Below are positions 49,538-59,200 of a DNA stretch of 64,000 nt, piece after piece; position 1 is the first letter of the stretch, and each line of letters starts with the position of its first letter. The stretch lies in NCBI RefSeq assembly GCF_000208745.1, contig NC_030850.1, positions 7,748,370-7,812,369 on the forward strand, in the 5' to 3' direction. The notes under the pieces were generated by a model, which had not been told where the DNA came from, did no database searches, and saw nothing but the letters and a program-made list of their open reading frames with translations. Position numbers and translations under genes: made by a program. Origin of the DNA: Theobroma cacao (lineage: Eukaryota > Streptophyta > Magnoliopsida > Malvales > Malvaceae).

Positions 49538-50617
49538 ATGGTGAAGAATATGAGCGAAGCGGCGGCCGCGGCATCGGCATCTTCATGCGGAGTGCGTTCC
49601 GAAACCGTGGAGAAAGCAGTGAATGCTCTGCTGAAATGGAGAGATTCTCAGTCCCATTCCCAAAAGCCCCAACTTCTCGAGCAAGATGAATTGCTCTATC
49701 TGATTGTCAGTCTCAAGAAAATTCCTCAAAAGCCCCGCGTTAATCCTCACAAAGTGCCTCTTCCTCACCCGCTCATCGATCCCTCTACGGATCCCGCCGA
49801 GCTTTGCTTGGTCATCGATGACCGCTCCAAGTCAGGCCTCACCAAAGACGCTGCTTCCAAGAAAATTAAGTCCGAAAACATACCCATCAGTAAGGTGATC
49901 AAGCTGTCCAAGCTCAAAACGGATTATCGGGCCTTCGAGGCCAAGAGAAAGCTTTGCGATTCCTACGACATGTTTTTCGCGGATAAGAGGATTCTCCCGC
50001 TTCTGCCTCGGCTATTGGGGAAGCAGTTTTTCAAAAAGAAGAAGATTCCAGTGCCAGTGGACCTCAAGCACAATAACTGGAAGGAGCAGATTCATAAGGG
50101 TTATGCCTCTGCTCTGTTGTTCTTGAGTACCGGGACTTGCAGCGTGGTGAAGGTGGGGAAGCTTTCGATGGATAAGAAGGAGATTGTTGACAATGTGACA
50201 GCTGCTATTCATGGTATTGCAGAGATTGTGCCCAGCAAGTGGGGCAACATCAGGTCGTTTCATTTGAAGTTGCTTGACAGCTTGGCGCTCCCTCTTTATC
50301 AGGCTGTGCCTGATCTGCGCTTGAAGATTCTGGCTGAAGCTGATAACCCTTCTAAGGAAGTCTTGGAGGAAAAACAAGAAGAAGAAGATGCTTCTCATCA
50401 AAAGAAGAAGAAACACAAGAAAAGCAAGGGGAGGATACACGAGGTTCAATACATGGATGAAAATAGCAATGACACAGACTCTGGGGCTAAGAGAAAAGAT
50501 GAAAACAAAACTGACAATGTCTTGAACAAGAAAAACAAGACTGCACTAAAAAAGTTAAGCGCTAATGACATCAATACCAGCGATAGGAAAAAGAAGAAAA
50601 CTCTATCAGCACAATGA
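49538..50617 (+). CDS. Ribosomal L1 domain-containing nucleolar protein (RSL1D1/Utp30-like)
   Basis: An uninterrupted 359-residue reading frame. Residues ~18-270 match the ribosomal L1p/L10e-type fold of eukaryotic nucleolar L1-domain proteins: YLIVSLKKIPQKPRVNPHKV near the start, then SYDMFFADKRILPLLPRLLGK, the basic KQFFKKKKIPVPVDL and STGTCSVVKVGKLSM. The C-terminal ~85 residues are a lysine/acid-rich tail (KKKKHKKSKG, ENKTDNVLNKKNK, DRKKKK) that should drive nucleolar localisation. Family members act in ribosome biogenesis. The start at 49538 is followed by a second in-frame ATG four codons later; I keep the first. The gene has no intron and looks intact. The telo-box/site II promoter fits the proposed role. 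Confidence 0.88.
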   Translation: MVKNMSEAAAAASASSCGVRSETVEKAVNALLKWRDSQSHSQKPQLLEQDELLYLIVSLKKIPQKPRVNPHKVPLPHPLIDPSTDPAELCLVIDDRSKSGLTKDAASKKIKSENIPISKVIKLSKLKTDYRAFEAKRKLCDSYDMFFADKRILPLLPRLLGKQFFKKKKIPVPVDLKHNNWKEQIHKGYASALLFLSTGTCSVVKVGKLSMDKKEIVDNVTAAIHGIAEIVPSKWGNIRSFHLKLLDSLALPLYQAVPDLRLKILAEADNPSKEVLEEKQEEEDASHQKKKKHKKSKGRIHEVQYMDENSNDTDSGAKRKDENKTDNVLNKKNKTALKKLSANDINTSDRKKKKTLSAQ

Positions 50618-53364
50618 TTTGTCTTACTCAACACTACAGAGTAAACTAGGTTGTCAGTGGTGTTTTACAGCACAATCATTTATTTTTGTCATGTGGCATC
50701 AGATTTAGCTTTCAATTTTGGTGTGATCTTTGTCTTTTGATGGTCTATGTTATTGTATGAATATTCAAACAGTTTATGTATCTTGATCATGGAGACGCAA
50801 CAGAATGTTACTTTATTGTTTCTGCATCTTATCTGTCTTAGATTGTTAAAATTGAATTTGAAAAAGATTGCAGTAAACAACCTTAATCTAAATTTTCCAT
50901 TTCCTTTTGGTATGTAACGGAACAACGGCATGAACGAAATTGCAGTTTATTTAGTATAACATACAATACGTATGTGTATCCAAGCAGTGGTGAGACTGCA
51001 AAAATGAAATTGATGAAGGTAATAGTAGTTGCGACCTGTGCGTGCAAGTTTGCTTATTATGTGTGCTACTTCTGGTTTGGATTGTCCTACCAAATATATA
51101 CTAATGTTTGTGGATAACTGAATAATACGTTTAGATTTTTTTGAAGGAATGGATGTTTGATGCAAGCTTCTTTGTAAGATATATGTACATTTAAGGCTGA
51201 TACTCTACTTCTCTTTATCTTATTGGTGTAGGTGGAATTTGGTGGAGGTAATGACAGGCAAAAGAAAGTTGCTGAATACTGGTCTTACTTTTTTGGTTGA
51301 TATTTTAGATAAATTGCTTTTTATATTTTCTGTTTCAATTTGTTAGCTTGTTTGTTGCCCCTCAAAAGTGTGCGGTATACAAGTGTTTAGTCAAACTCCA
51401 TTTCAAGTCTGTCAGTTTTATTGAGAATCATGGTATGGCTGGCTGGGATTTTTTAAATGAGAGTAATGCATTATTGAAATGATGGGTTTTGTGGAGACTG
51501 ATGTGAAAATTTGTTTTATGTTTGAGTTTTGTGTGTGTCTATTTGTCATTTCTAGCAATCACATGTCTTGAGGTTTCGTTAATCTCTCAGGCTATGAAGG
51601 TGAACTACTAATACCATTGATTCTGGGTGTTGGTTGATATTTGAGATAAATTGCTCTTCATTTTTCTGTTTCAATTTGTTACCCTGTTTCTTGCCATTTA
51701 AAGTGTGTGCATACGAGTTGTTTAGTCAACTCCATCGTTACTTAGTCAGTTTATTGAGAATCATGGTAAGGCTGGCGTGGATTCTTTAAATCAGAGTGAT
51801 GCTTATAATCGGAATTTATTGAAATGATGTGTTTTGTGGAGACTGTTTAAAAAATTGTTTTATGTTTGATTTTTGTGCATGTCTATGCATTAACTATAGC
51901 CATCACATGTCTTAAGGTTTTATTAATCTCTCAGGCTATGAAGGTGAACTGATAATATCATGGAATGGTGAAGGAACTTGAGAGAAAAAGAAACTATACT
52001 GTGAAATTTCTGGACTGAGAAACTGTTTTGTTTTGTGTTGTGTGAATGGAAAAAGAAATAAGCTACACCATGTGTCTAATTGCCCTAACAATCAGACACC
52101 CATGATCCATCAATTTGACGGTTTTCTAGCAGGAAGTAACAATGCTTGTTAAAAAGGTAAAGAAGTAACCATCATCACTCTCTCTCTCTCTCCAACTCAT
52201 CTACTGCCTTGAAGAGCCAGCGGGTGAGCAGGAGGCTGTTGGTGGCATGGGCAAATTGGTATCTTTGTCTCCTCTTTCCTTTTTGCTCTGTTTGTAATAT
52301 TGATATAAGATATAATATGACTCAAGCAGGCATTCTTAGTGGATTCTTAATATACTAGAAGAGGACAAGGAAAATCTTTAATTGTTCTTTCACTATAAGG
52401 CGACTGTTGATGACAGGAGCAAAAGGGCTTTATAAAGACTGTCATTCTGATAAGGTGTCTGATGTGTTGTTAATATTTTCTCTTGATATATATGCGCTAG
52501 TGTCTTCCTTCTTGAGCCTGACTCTGCTTGCATCATATTTAGTTTAAGTTTTCTTTGGTATTATCATAACGAAGCCCTATGTAGGTGTATTCTATTGTTA
52601 CTGCTAAATATATGTTCGACCTACCTTTTGCTTCTTGTTTATGTTGTGTTACCATTCATTTTTTATTTTCAAAGCTAATTTTCATCTTGTTTAGATAATC
52701 CAGAATCATTGAAGTAGTGATTCTATATTTAGCTTCTCCTGCCTGTAGGCCTCACACAAATTGAAATGCCAAAAATTGTTAACTTCTTCAAAATCCTTGC
52801 TTTGAAGTTTGGTCAAGTACAGACTATTTCTGACACTTTGTAAGCACAGCTAATTTGCAAGTTTGAGTTTCTCTTTTTCCTGTATTCCTTGTGAATATTT
52901 GTTCTTTTTTGCCTTTCAAAAAAAAAATTTATGCTTATTTGAGAGACTTTTCATTCCATTACCCCATCAAATTAGGTTCATCTCTCAAATTTATTTTTTG
53001 AAGTACACCCAATAGCGTTATGGGTTCAAAAATTGTTAACCCTATGATATCTAAAACCATTTAACCAAAACCCCCTTTATCCAGCCCAGTTTTGGCAGTA
53101 AATGACAATCCAAAATGAATTGGTTTTGTTTGTGAGTAATTGCTGCTCCTGCTATGTTGGTGTTATTGATATCATTAAACATATTATCATTAAACTTTAA
53201 AGGTTGTGCTTGTTCAATCCGAAACTTTATTGTTTCATTTCCTTTCATTATATGTGCTTTATATATTGTTTATGCGTCCAGTACTTGCATCTTAGTGCCA
53301 TATATGTTACCTTATTTTGCATGCTTGCTTGTTGCATTTTAAATTCATAGGTGTTTGGGTGCAG
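50618..53364. other. Region downstream of the L1-domain gene, with a tandem duplication
   Basis: It begins with a probable 3' UTR. A duplicated ~320-base segment lies at 51293-51955 (separate entry). A CT-rich run is near 52180-52192. No convincing reading frame is seen until the GCN1-like fragment at 53365. Confidence 0.45.
51293..51955. repeat. Two-copy tandem duplication, period ~337 bases
   Basis: The first copy starts TTGGTTGATATTTTAGATAA at 51293 and the second TTGGTTGATATTTGAGATAA at 51630. Both run through TTGAGAATCATGGTA, TTGAAATGATG and GTTTTGTGGAGACTG and end CAGGCTATGAAGGTGAACT. The copies differ by several substitutions and small gaps, so the duplication is not recent. No coding content. 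Confidence 0.85.
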
Positions 53365-53659
53365 GACTGTGTGCTCAAGTGCTGACCGTGCACTGAGAAA
53401 GCTTAGTGCATTAAGGGCTGACTCTTGGTCATTGATCTGCTATCTAGTTTGTTGGGGTTTCTTGACATTACGCCTCTGTTGGGTCATTTGGTTACCAATA
53501 TTTGACTGTTTAGGCATCGGATCTGGAGTAACGGAGACAATTTTGACTGCTTTAAGAGGTGTTGTAAAGCATTCTGGGAAGAGTGTCAGCCCTGCGACTA
53601 GAATTCGTGTCTTCACGTTCCTTAAGTATTTAATTTCTCATGATGATGACCAAGCTTGA
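53365..53659 (+). pseudogene. GCN1 (ILITYHIA)-like HEAT-repeat fragment
   Basis: A splice-acceptor-like GCAG precedes 53365. The frame gives SSADRALRKLSALRADSW and later GVTETILTALRGVVKHSGKS, then a FLKYLISHDDDQA end and a stop. From memory this matches a stretch of the HEAT repeats of plant GCN1/ILITYHIA, the ribosome-associated activator of the GCN2 kinase. GCN1 is about 2,600 residues, so this is a tiny fraction. A possible remnant intron (GT at 53447 to AG at 53513) would restore the family match better than the continuous frame does, which hints at a DNA-level rather than an RNA-mediated copy. A weak trace (DVLQNLL) appears near 53710. Dead fragment. Confidence 0.55.
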
Positions 53660-53905
53660 ATGTATGTGTCGAGCATATTGACTACTATGTGTTTTATCAC
53701 TGGTACAGTGTAGATGTTCTTCAGAACCTTTTGGGTAGTTGCCTTTATCATGGACCATAACAATCTTTTGCATATCTTGACTTGCCTTTTGGCCCAATCT
53801 TTGATGATTAGTTCATCACTAGTACTGGTGATGACTACTGCCTAATTGATGGTATAATTGCGCCCTTCTATCACTCTGCTTCTGCTGATTCCACTTTGGT
53901 TACAG
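53660..53905. other. Short region between the GCN1-like fragment and the copia-like element
   Basis: It may hold further decayed GCN1-like sequence, but I cannot support an exon. Nothing else is seen. Confidence 0.3.
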
Positions 53906-54360
53906 GTAATATATATTGAAAATAAAATATCTCAAAAGAATACAATAAAAAAATTTTGTTTAAATTTATGGAATTAAAGAAAATCTTATTCAATTTATAA
54001 TGAAATATAAAAAGATTATTTATAGAGATAATCTATCATAAATCTACTTGTAACGTAAATAAATGAAATAAAAAAGTATTCTAATGTTAAACTTTCTTAT
54101 AATGCAAATAATATAAATGACATAAAAATAAATATTCTAAAAACTAAGCTTACTTGTTGTGTAAGTAAAACAATAAACAAGTAAAGAAAATTTAAATATG
54201 AAAAGTATTCTAAATGTCTTAAAATATTTTATTTAATTGTTACTTTTCTTAACAACTATCGAACCCCTTTCATGCAAGCTATCCTGTGCATGTCTACTTG
54301 TGTGGTCCGTGTGCGCATGGCTCTCTTGCTTGTGTAGCCCATATACTAAGTTAATTCTCC
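53906..54360 (-). repeat. Left LTR of the decayed copia-like element
   Basis: Aligns by eye with 58374-58676 plus 59082-59200, that is, with the right LTR once the MITE is removed. Boundaries are good to about 10 bases. Confidence 0.7.
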
Positions 54361-56429
54361 TTTACTCGCTCTCAAGTTGGAGCATAAAAATTGAAAATGC
54401 CTAACTTGCCTAATAAAGTTTGAAATTGCTCTTGACCAAGTTCCTTGTTCAAACGCATTCTGAGATATTGAAGAATTTATATAACGACATCAAAATGTGG
54501 TTGTCTCGTATGATTATATTGTCTAGACACATACAAGCAATTGCTATGCTTTTGTTTGTGTTGGCCTTGTGCAGAATGGCTCTCTTGCAAATGACCCAAA
54601 TGCGAGACTTTTTGGTGCGGCATGCTCGCGGCTTGATGATGTGCACCCCAAGGGTGAGTGGCCCTCGAGTGTGCGACGCTTTGGCATGAGCTTGTGCGTG
54701 GTCTTCTCGATCGCTCACGGCTAGATTATTTTGGTGTGTGCGGCACTCTTGTGTAGCTCACTTGTGCGCCCTTTCTGAGTGTGTTGTAAGTGTGTGTCCT
54801 AAGTATACACGATTATGTTGCATATAGCTCCCCTTATCATAGGGTTACGATGTATGCAACTCGCTATCATGCATCTTGTGTCAGCCTGCTCTTTTGGCGT
54901 GTGGGCTTTCGGTGTGCATGACCATGTGCAGTATTTAGTTGTACAGTTTTCTCGTGTTGTTACTGCTCGTGCACGGTCCTAGCGTTCCCAGCTTGCCAAT
55001 TCATGTCGCGCTGCAAAGCTTGTATGGGTCCGCCTTGCTAGTGCAGCTTGACTTTGCAAATGTGCTGAGTGTCAAGAAGCCTCCAATCGATGGTGGTTTA
55101 ATGCTGGTTGTCGATGGCCCCAAGGTTGATATGTGCCCTTATGGGATGTGTGGCACAAGTGTATGTTATTGGTCGGAGCCTTTTATCGAGCTGTACAAGT
55201 CACGAGATCACGGACAATGACATTCTCCCTCACTTAATTCCAACAATACCCTCGTTACCTTATGGTCTCTTTCCACCACAAGTCTTCTTCGATGTCCCCA
55301 TTAGCATTATGAGTTTGTTTGAGGCAACTCCTCATTGATTGTCTTAAAGAACACATTCAACTCTAGATGTGTCCGTTGTAGTAATGCAATGGATCACTTC
55401 AATTCATACACTTGCGGTGCAATTCTCTGATTAAATTACTCTTCTAAATTGAGCCATAATTTTTTTAAATCACATATGGCTCGGACGCAGTTGATGGAGA
55501 ACAAATCATGTATGGCATCAAAGCTATTGATGGAGAACAAATCACTTACGGTGTTGTAGTGTCAAGACCCGATTTTCGAGCCGTGACTGGCGCATGGACT
55601 CAATGGACGTAGTCCACTAAGCCCAAGCAAGCTTATTTACGTAATCCTACTCATCATCCCATCAATTATTCTAAAGTTACATATCACAATTCTACCTTTC
55701 AAGTACTTTACTAATAAACTATAGCAATCAAAACTGCATTTATATTAATCCAAAATAATATTAACCCAAAATAATATTAACCATTGCCACTCATGATGGC
55801 TTACCAATCAAAATATACATATATGGTTTAAGGCATGTATCTTAGAACTTTACATCACATGTACGTATTTACAAACAAAAATAACTCTGGGCTTCCAGCG
55901 AAGTGACTAAGGTGAAGGTGCGGCTACGGAATGCCAAAATACCTACCAAGGATACGAATCTACGAGAACACCTCGACCTAGTTACCGGTTGCCTCTTGAT
56001 CTGAAAACATGAAGTTGAAAACGGTGAGTATAAACCCAGTGAGTGAACAAAGAAAGAGAACAAGCAACGATAAGGAAAGTTGATAATCATGATGCACTTA
56101 TTCGAAAACAATGCAACTTAGTTCAAGTTCTTATTAAAATCCCTCCATTAAACCTTTGGTTATTAAATCATTTAATGATGAAGGAACCATATTCAGCATG
56201 AAGTTGGAAAGAGAGGAAATTTCCAGCAATCATCCAAGCAAGGCAGCATAAACAGAATGTTTCTTGCTGCAATAAAATCAATTTGCAAGTAAACGGAAAA
56301 TTTTCATGATTCATCATGCCATACAATCACATATTACAACCATGATCTTTCTATTGCATATACATATACTTAAGCACATATCAATTCATATACCACCCTA
56401 TCTCACCCAGTTCATATGCATTCTCTCAC

Positions 56430-56525
56430 ATCGTGCACATAGCCGGACACCCCATCTCATGTGCATCCCCCCACATCGTGCACATAGCCGGAGTCATCGT
56501 GTACATCCCCCCACATCGTGCACAT
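56430..56525. repeat. Short tandem repeats inside the 2.6-kb element
   Basis: The motif CATCGTGCACATAGCCGGA and close variants occur three times (about 56433, 56475 and 56515), with CCCCCCACATCGTG spacers. Directly visible; no function known. Confidence 0.8.
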
Positions 56526-56634
56526 GGGCAGTATCACTATCCATCTCCTTCACCACCGTCATCACCGACAAGTGCAAACTCACCCCACACATGCACGGTT
56601 TCATTTGTCACACAATGGTACCATTTAGGACATA

Positions 56635-56635
<1 letters not shown>

Positions 56636-56671
<36 letters not shown>

Positions 56672-56684
56672 NACCATTTAGGAC

Positions 56685-56722
<38 letters not shown>
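56636..56722. repeat. (TA)n tract with one ambiguous base and a duplicated flank
   Basis: Two (TA)n runs surround an ambiguous base at 56672. ACCATTTAGGACATA occurs directly before the first run and again between the two runs. This pattern may be real or may mark an assembly join. Confidence 0.9.
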
Positions 56723-56726
<4 letters not shown>

Positions 56727-58373
56727 CAACATTATACAAAAACATATGAATTTATCACACTATCCATTTCATAACATGAAAACATTTCATAAGGGCTTGT
56801 TCCTGCACAAGTTTTGAAGAAAGAACCAAATAAAACGTTTGAGAGGATTCAATCAAACATATATGTGTATATCCCAAAACCTTTTAATGCAAGTTCACTC
56901 ATCGGTATTTGTTAAATCCTTACTTAATTCCAACTTCCTCTAATGGTCCAAATAGGGCAGTGGAGCTTCGTTGGAACTTATCATTGTAATAGCATCACAA
57001 TTAACTCAATTCACATAAATATGGTTCTAGAAGCTATCTCCTAAATTATGTTCTGTTAGTTATTCCTAGCTAATTTCCAACTACCATTAAGTGGCTATCT
57101 ATTTTCACTACTCTAATCACACTAAATTGAATAAATCCTTAACTACAAAACACTCACAGATCTAACCACCAGTCATTCTTAACAACTAAAAATATCAACT
57201 CAATTTCAATACTCACCTTGCTAGCTTTGTAGTTAGATTCCTCGTAAAGAATTCCCAAACTATTATAGAGAGTATTTCTCTCTCTCTCTCTCTAAAACAC
57301 ATAGCTAGTGAGTGAAAGTATTAGTTTAAGACTTTAGAGGGTTTTTAAGGTGAAAGAGTAAAAGAGCACACAGGGCTTGTGAAAAGATGCACAAAAACAT
57401 GAAATTTGAAACTAACTTGAGAGAGTTATGGAAGCTTGAAGAGATCTCCCATGGAGGATGAAGAAACGTGAGATTAAGAGAAAGATGGGAAGAAGAAGCT
57501 GCTAGAAACAAATGAAGAAGGCTGTTGGAGAGTAGATATTTATGGTTAAAGCTTATCTAATTTTTCATGCAATTACAATAATGCCCTTAACAAGGCCACA
57601 TGTTTTTCTCTTTTTCTTGTGCAATCTTTTTACTCTTTTGATACTGGGAAAAGATCCAAAATCTTTTGAAAAGTCTCTTAAGTAGGCCCCAACAGCCCTA
57701 CCTTCAAAAATCCTTTAAGCTTGTTATATTTTACGAAATTACAGTGAGGGCTGCGGCTCTCAATTTCCAGCATCGCGGAGCTCAAATGTTCTGTCCAAAT
57801 TTGTTCTTCTAACGTAGGACTTCCATTTTGACAAAAATTTTGACTACCTTCCCATCTGAACTAGGCAAAGTGGTAAACATCAAAGTTGTAGCCTTGCCTC
57901 TTAGCTTTCTAATGGTTTAAAAATTATGTTATTTGGACTTTTGTAGTGGGAGATATGCTTGAAAAACTAAAACATATGTAAATAGAGCAATAGCCCATTA
58001 TGCACTTTTCCTAACCAATTGAAATCATTTTTTATCCTACTCCTATAACGACATAAAATAATTATAATTAACGTAAAACTAGAATCATTAGCTCAAATTA
58101 AACCTTCAAACATAAGTTCTACCTCTAGTTACGCGTCTATGAAGGTCGAGGTTTCACATGTAGCTGCTAACGAAGAACAAATCATGTACGACACCAAAGC
58201 TGCCGACAAAGAATTAAATCACGTACGATGTTGAAGTTGTTGACAGAGAACAAATCACATATATTGCTGAAATTGTTGACGGAAAATAAATCACGGGTAA
58301 AAGACTTTACCACAACAAGATCAACATTATGGCTAAAAAGAATAAAAAGAAAAAAAAAAGTTAAGAACCTGTT

Positions 58374-59200
58374 TTGATATATGAAAAATAAAATATCTCA
58401 AAAGAATGAAATCAGGAAAATCCTATTAAAAATAATGGAACTTGGGAAAGTTTAGTTTAATTTTACAAATGAAACATAAAGGGACTATCTATAACGTAAA
58501 TAAATTAAATAAGGAAGCATTCTAATCTTAAACTTTTTTGGAGTACAAGTAAAGTAAATGACACAAAAACAAATGTCCTAAAAACTAAACTTATTTATTA
58601 TGCAAGTAAAACAATCAACAAGTAAGAAAAACTTAAATATAAAAAGTATTCTAAATGCTTTAGAATACTTTACTTAGTGCATGTTTGGTCTAGTTTTTTT
58701 TCAGCTTATCTACCTCTTAAAAGCAAAAGGATAGACCAAACATGATTTTGTAAGAAGCTCTTAAAAAAATTTTAAAAACAAAATTAAAAAAAAAGAGCTT
58801 AAAAAAAAGCTCCAAGGATGAGCTTTTTCTTCTCTTCTTTTAAAAATATAAGAGAATTTTTATTTTTGTTTCAAAAATATCCTCATTTATTAAAAATAAT
58901 TACAATATTACCCTTTAAAAAAAATACATTCTATGATAATTTTAACAAAAATTATAACTTATAAAAAAACTTATAAAAAGAAATTTACCAAACAACTTTA
59001 ACTTAATTTTAAAAATTATTATTTTTCATAAGAACTTCATAATAGCTTTTAAGTTAGAAAAAAATCAGGCCAAACAGACTCTTAATTGCTACTTTTGTTA
59101 GTAGCTATCAAATTCTTTCATGTAGGCTACGCGTCTGTATGTACAAATCATATGCATACATCTCTCTTGCGTGTGTGGCTCATACCATAAGTTAATTCTC
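58374..59200 (-). repeat. Right LTR of the decayed copia-like element, split by a MITE
   Basis: The LTR part before the MITE ends AATACTTTACTTA and resumes TTAATTGCTACTTTTG, matching the continuous left LTR (TTTATTTAATTGTTACTTTT). Confidence 0.7.
58674..59084. mobile_element. PIF/Harbinger-like MITE inside the right LTR
   Basis: The MITE (58677-59081, 405 bases) starts GTGCATGTTTGGTCTAG; its other end, reverse-complemented, reads GAGTCTGTTTGGCCTGA. TTA is present on both sides (58674-58676 and 59082-59084), the 3-base target typical of PIF/Harbinger. Comparison with the uninterrupted left LTR shows the empty site directly. No coding sequence; the middle is A/T-rich. Confidence 0.82.

Larger units (their letters stand above)
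55555..58163. mobile_element. 2.6-kb solo-LTR-like element with a perfect 5-bp target duplication
   Basis: The element (55560-58158, 2599 bases) starts TGTCAAGACCCGATTTTCGA and ends GGTCGAGGTTTCACA. It is flanked on both sides by TGTAG (55555-55559 and 58159-58163). TG...CA ends with a 5-base duplication are the signature of an LTR. The ends also pair loosely over ~13 bases (TGTCAAGACCCGA against TGTGAAACCTCGA). No gag, pol or transposase is seen. It holds a (TA)n tract of ~85 bases and short repeats of CACATCGTGCACATAGCCGG. The simplest call is a solo LTR of a long-LTR gypsy-like family. A non-autonomous element with terminal inverted repeats is the alternative. Confidence 0.8.
55491..58300. 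repeat. 36-bp tandem repeat array interrupted by a 2.6-kb insertion
   Basis: Units related to GTTGATGGAGAACAAATCAT occur at 55491 and 55527, then after the insertion at about 58164, 58200, 58237 and 58273. The period is 36 bases in most units, with one unit one base longer. Read on the + strand, the first three units give a 12-residue repeat of the type VDGEQIMYGIKA; later units have stops and a shift. Removing the inserted element and one copy of its 5-base duplication restores the register of the array. The coding reading may be chance, since the host element reads on the minus strand. Confidence 0.75.
53906..59200 (-). mobile_element. Decayed copia-like LTR element, split by two later insertions
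   Basis: Two related ends lie at 53906-54360 and 58374-59200. They share AAAATAAAATATCTCAAAAG, GTAAGTAAAACAATMAACAAG and CTAAGTTAATTCTC-like blocks. Just inside the left end, the minus strand at about 54463-54370 reads KELGQEQFQTLLGKLGIFNF, the typical C-terminal end of copia pol, so the element runs on the minus strand. No other gag-pol sequence is recognisable. The inside is mostly non-coding plus a 36-bp tandem array. A 2.6-kb element (55560-58158) sits in the middle and a MITE (58677-59081) sits in the right LTR. I found no clear primer site or target duplication. Confidence 0.7.

Noticed and set aside
49583..50634. Minus-strand frames opposite the L1-domain gene
   Set aside because: They are complements of the lysine-rich coding sequence (giving phenylalanine/leucine-rich peptides) and have no independent support.
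54420..55338. Several 75-93 residue + strand frames inside the copia-like element
   Set aside because: They have no known motif. The only recognisable coding trace there is on the minus strand (copia pol C-terminus).
56306..56681. Histidine/proline-rich open frames in the 2.6-kb element
   Set aside because: They come from simple CA/TC-rich repeats and run into (TA)n; no conserved domain.
55491..58300. CRISPR-like array
   Set aside because: Units are contiguous without unique spacers, degenerate, and lie inside a plant retroelement.
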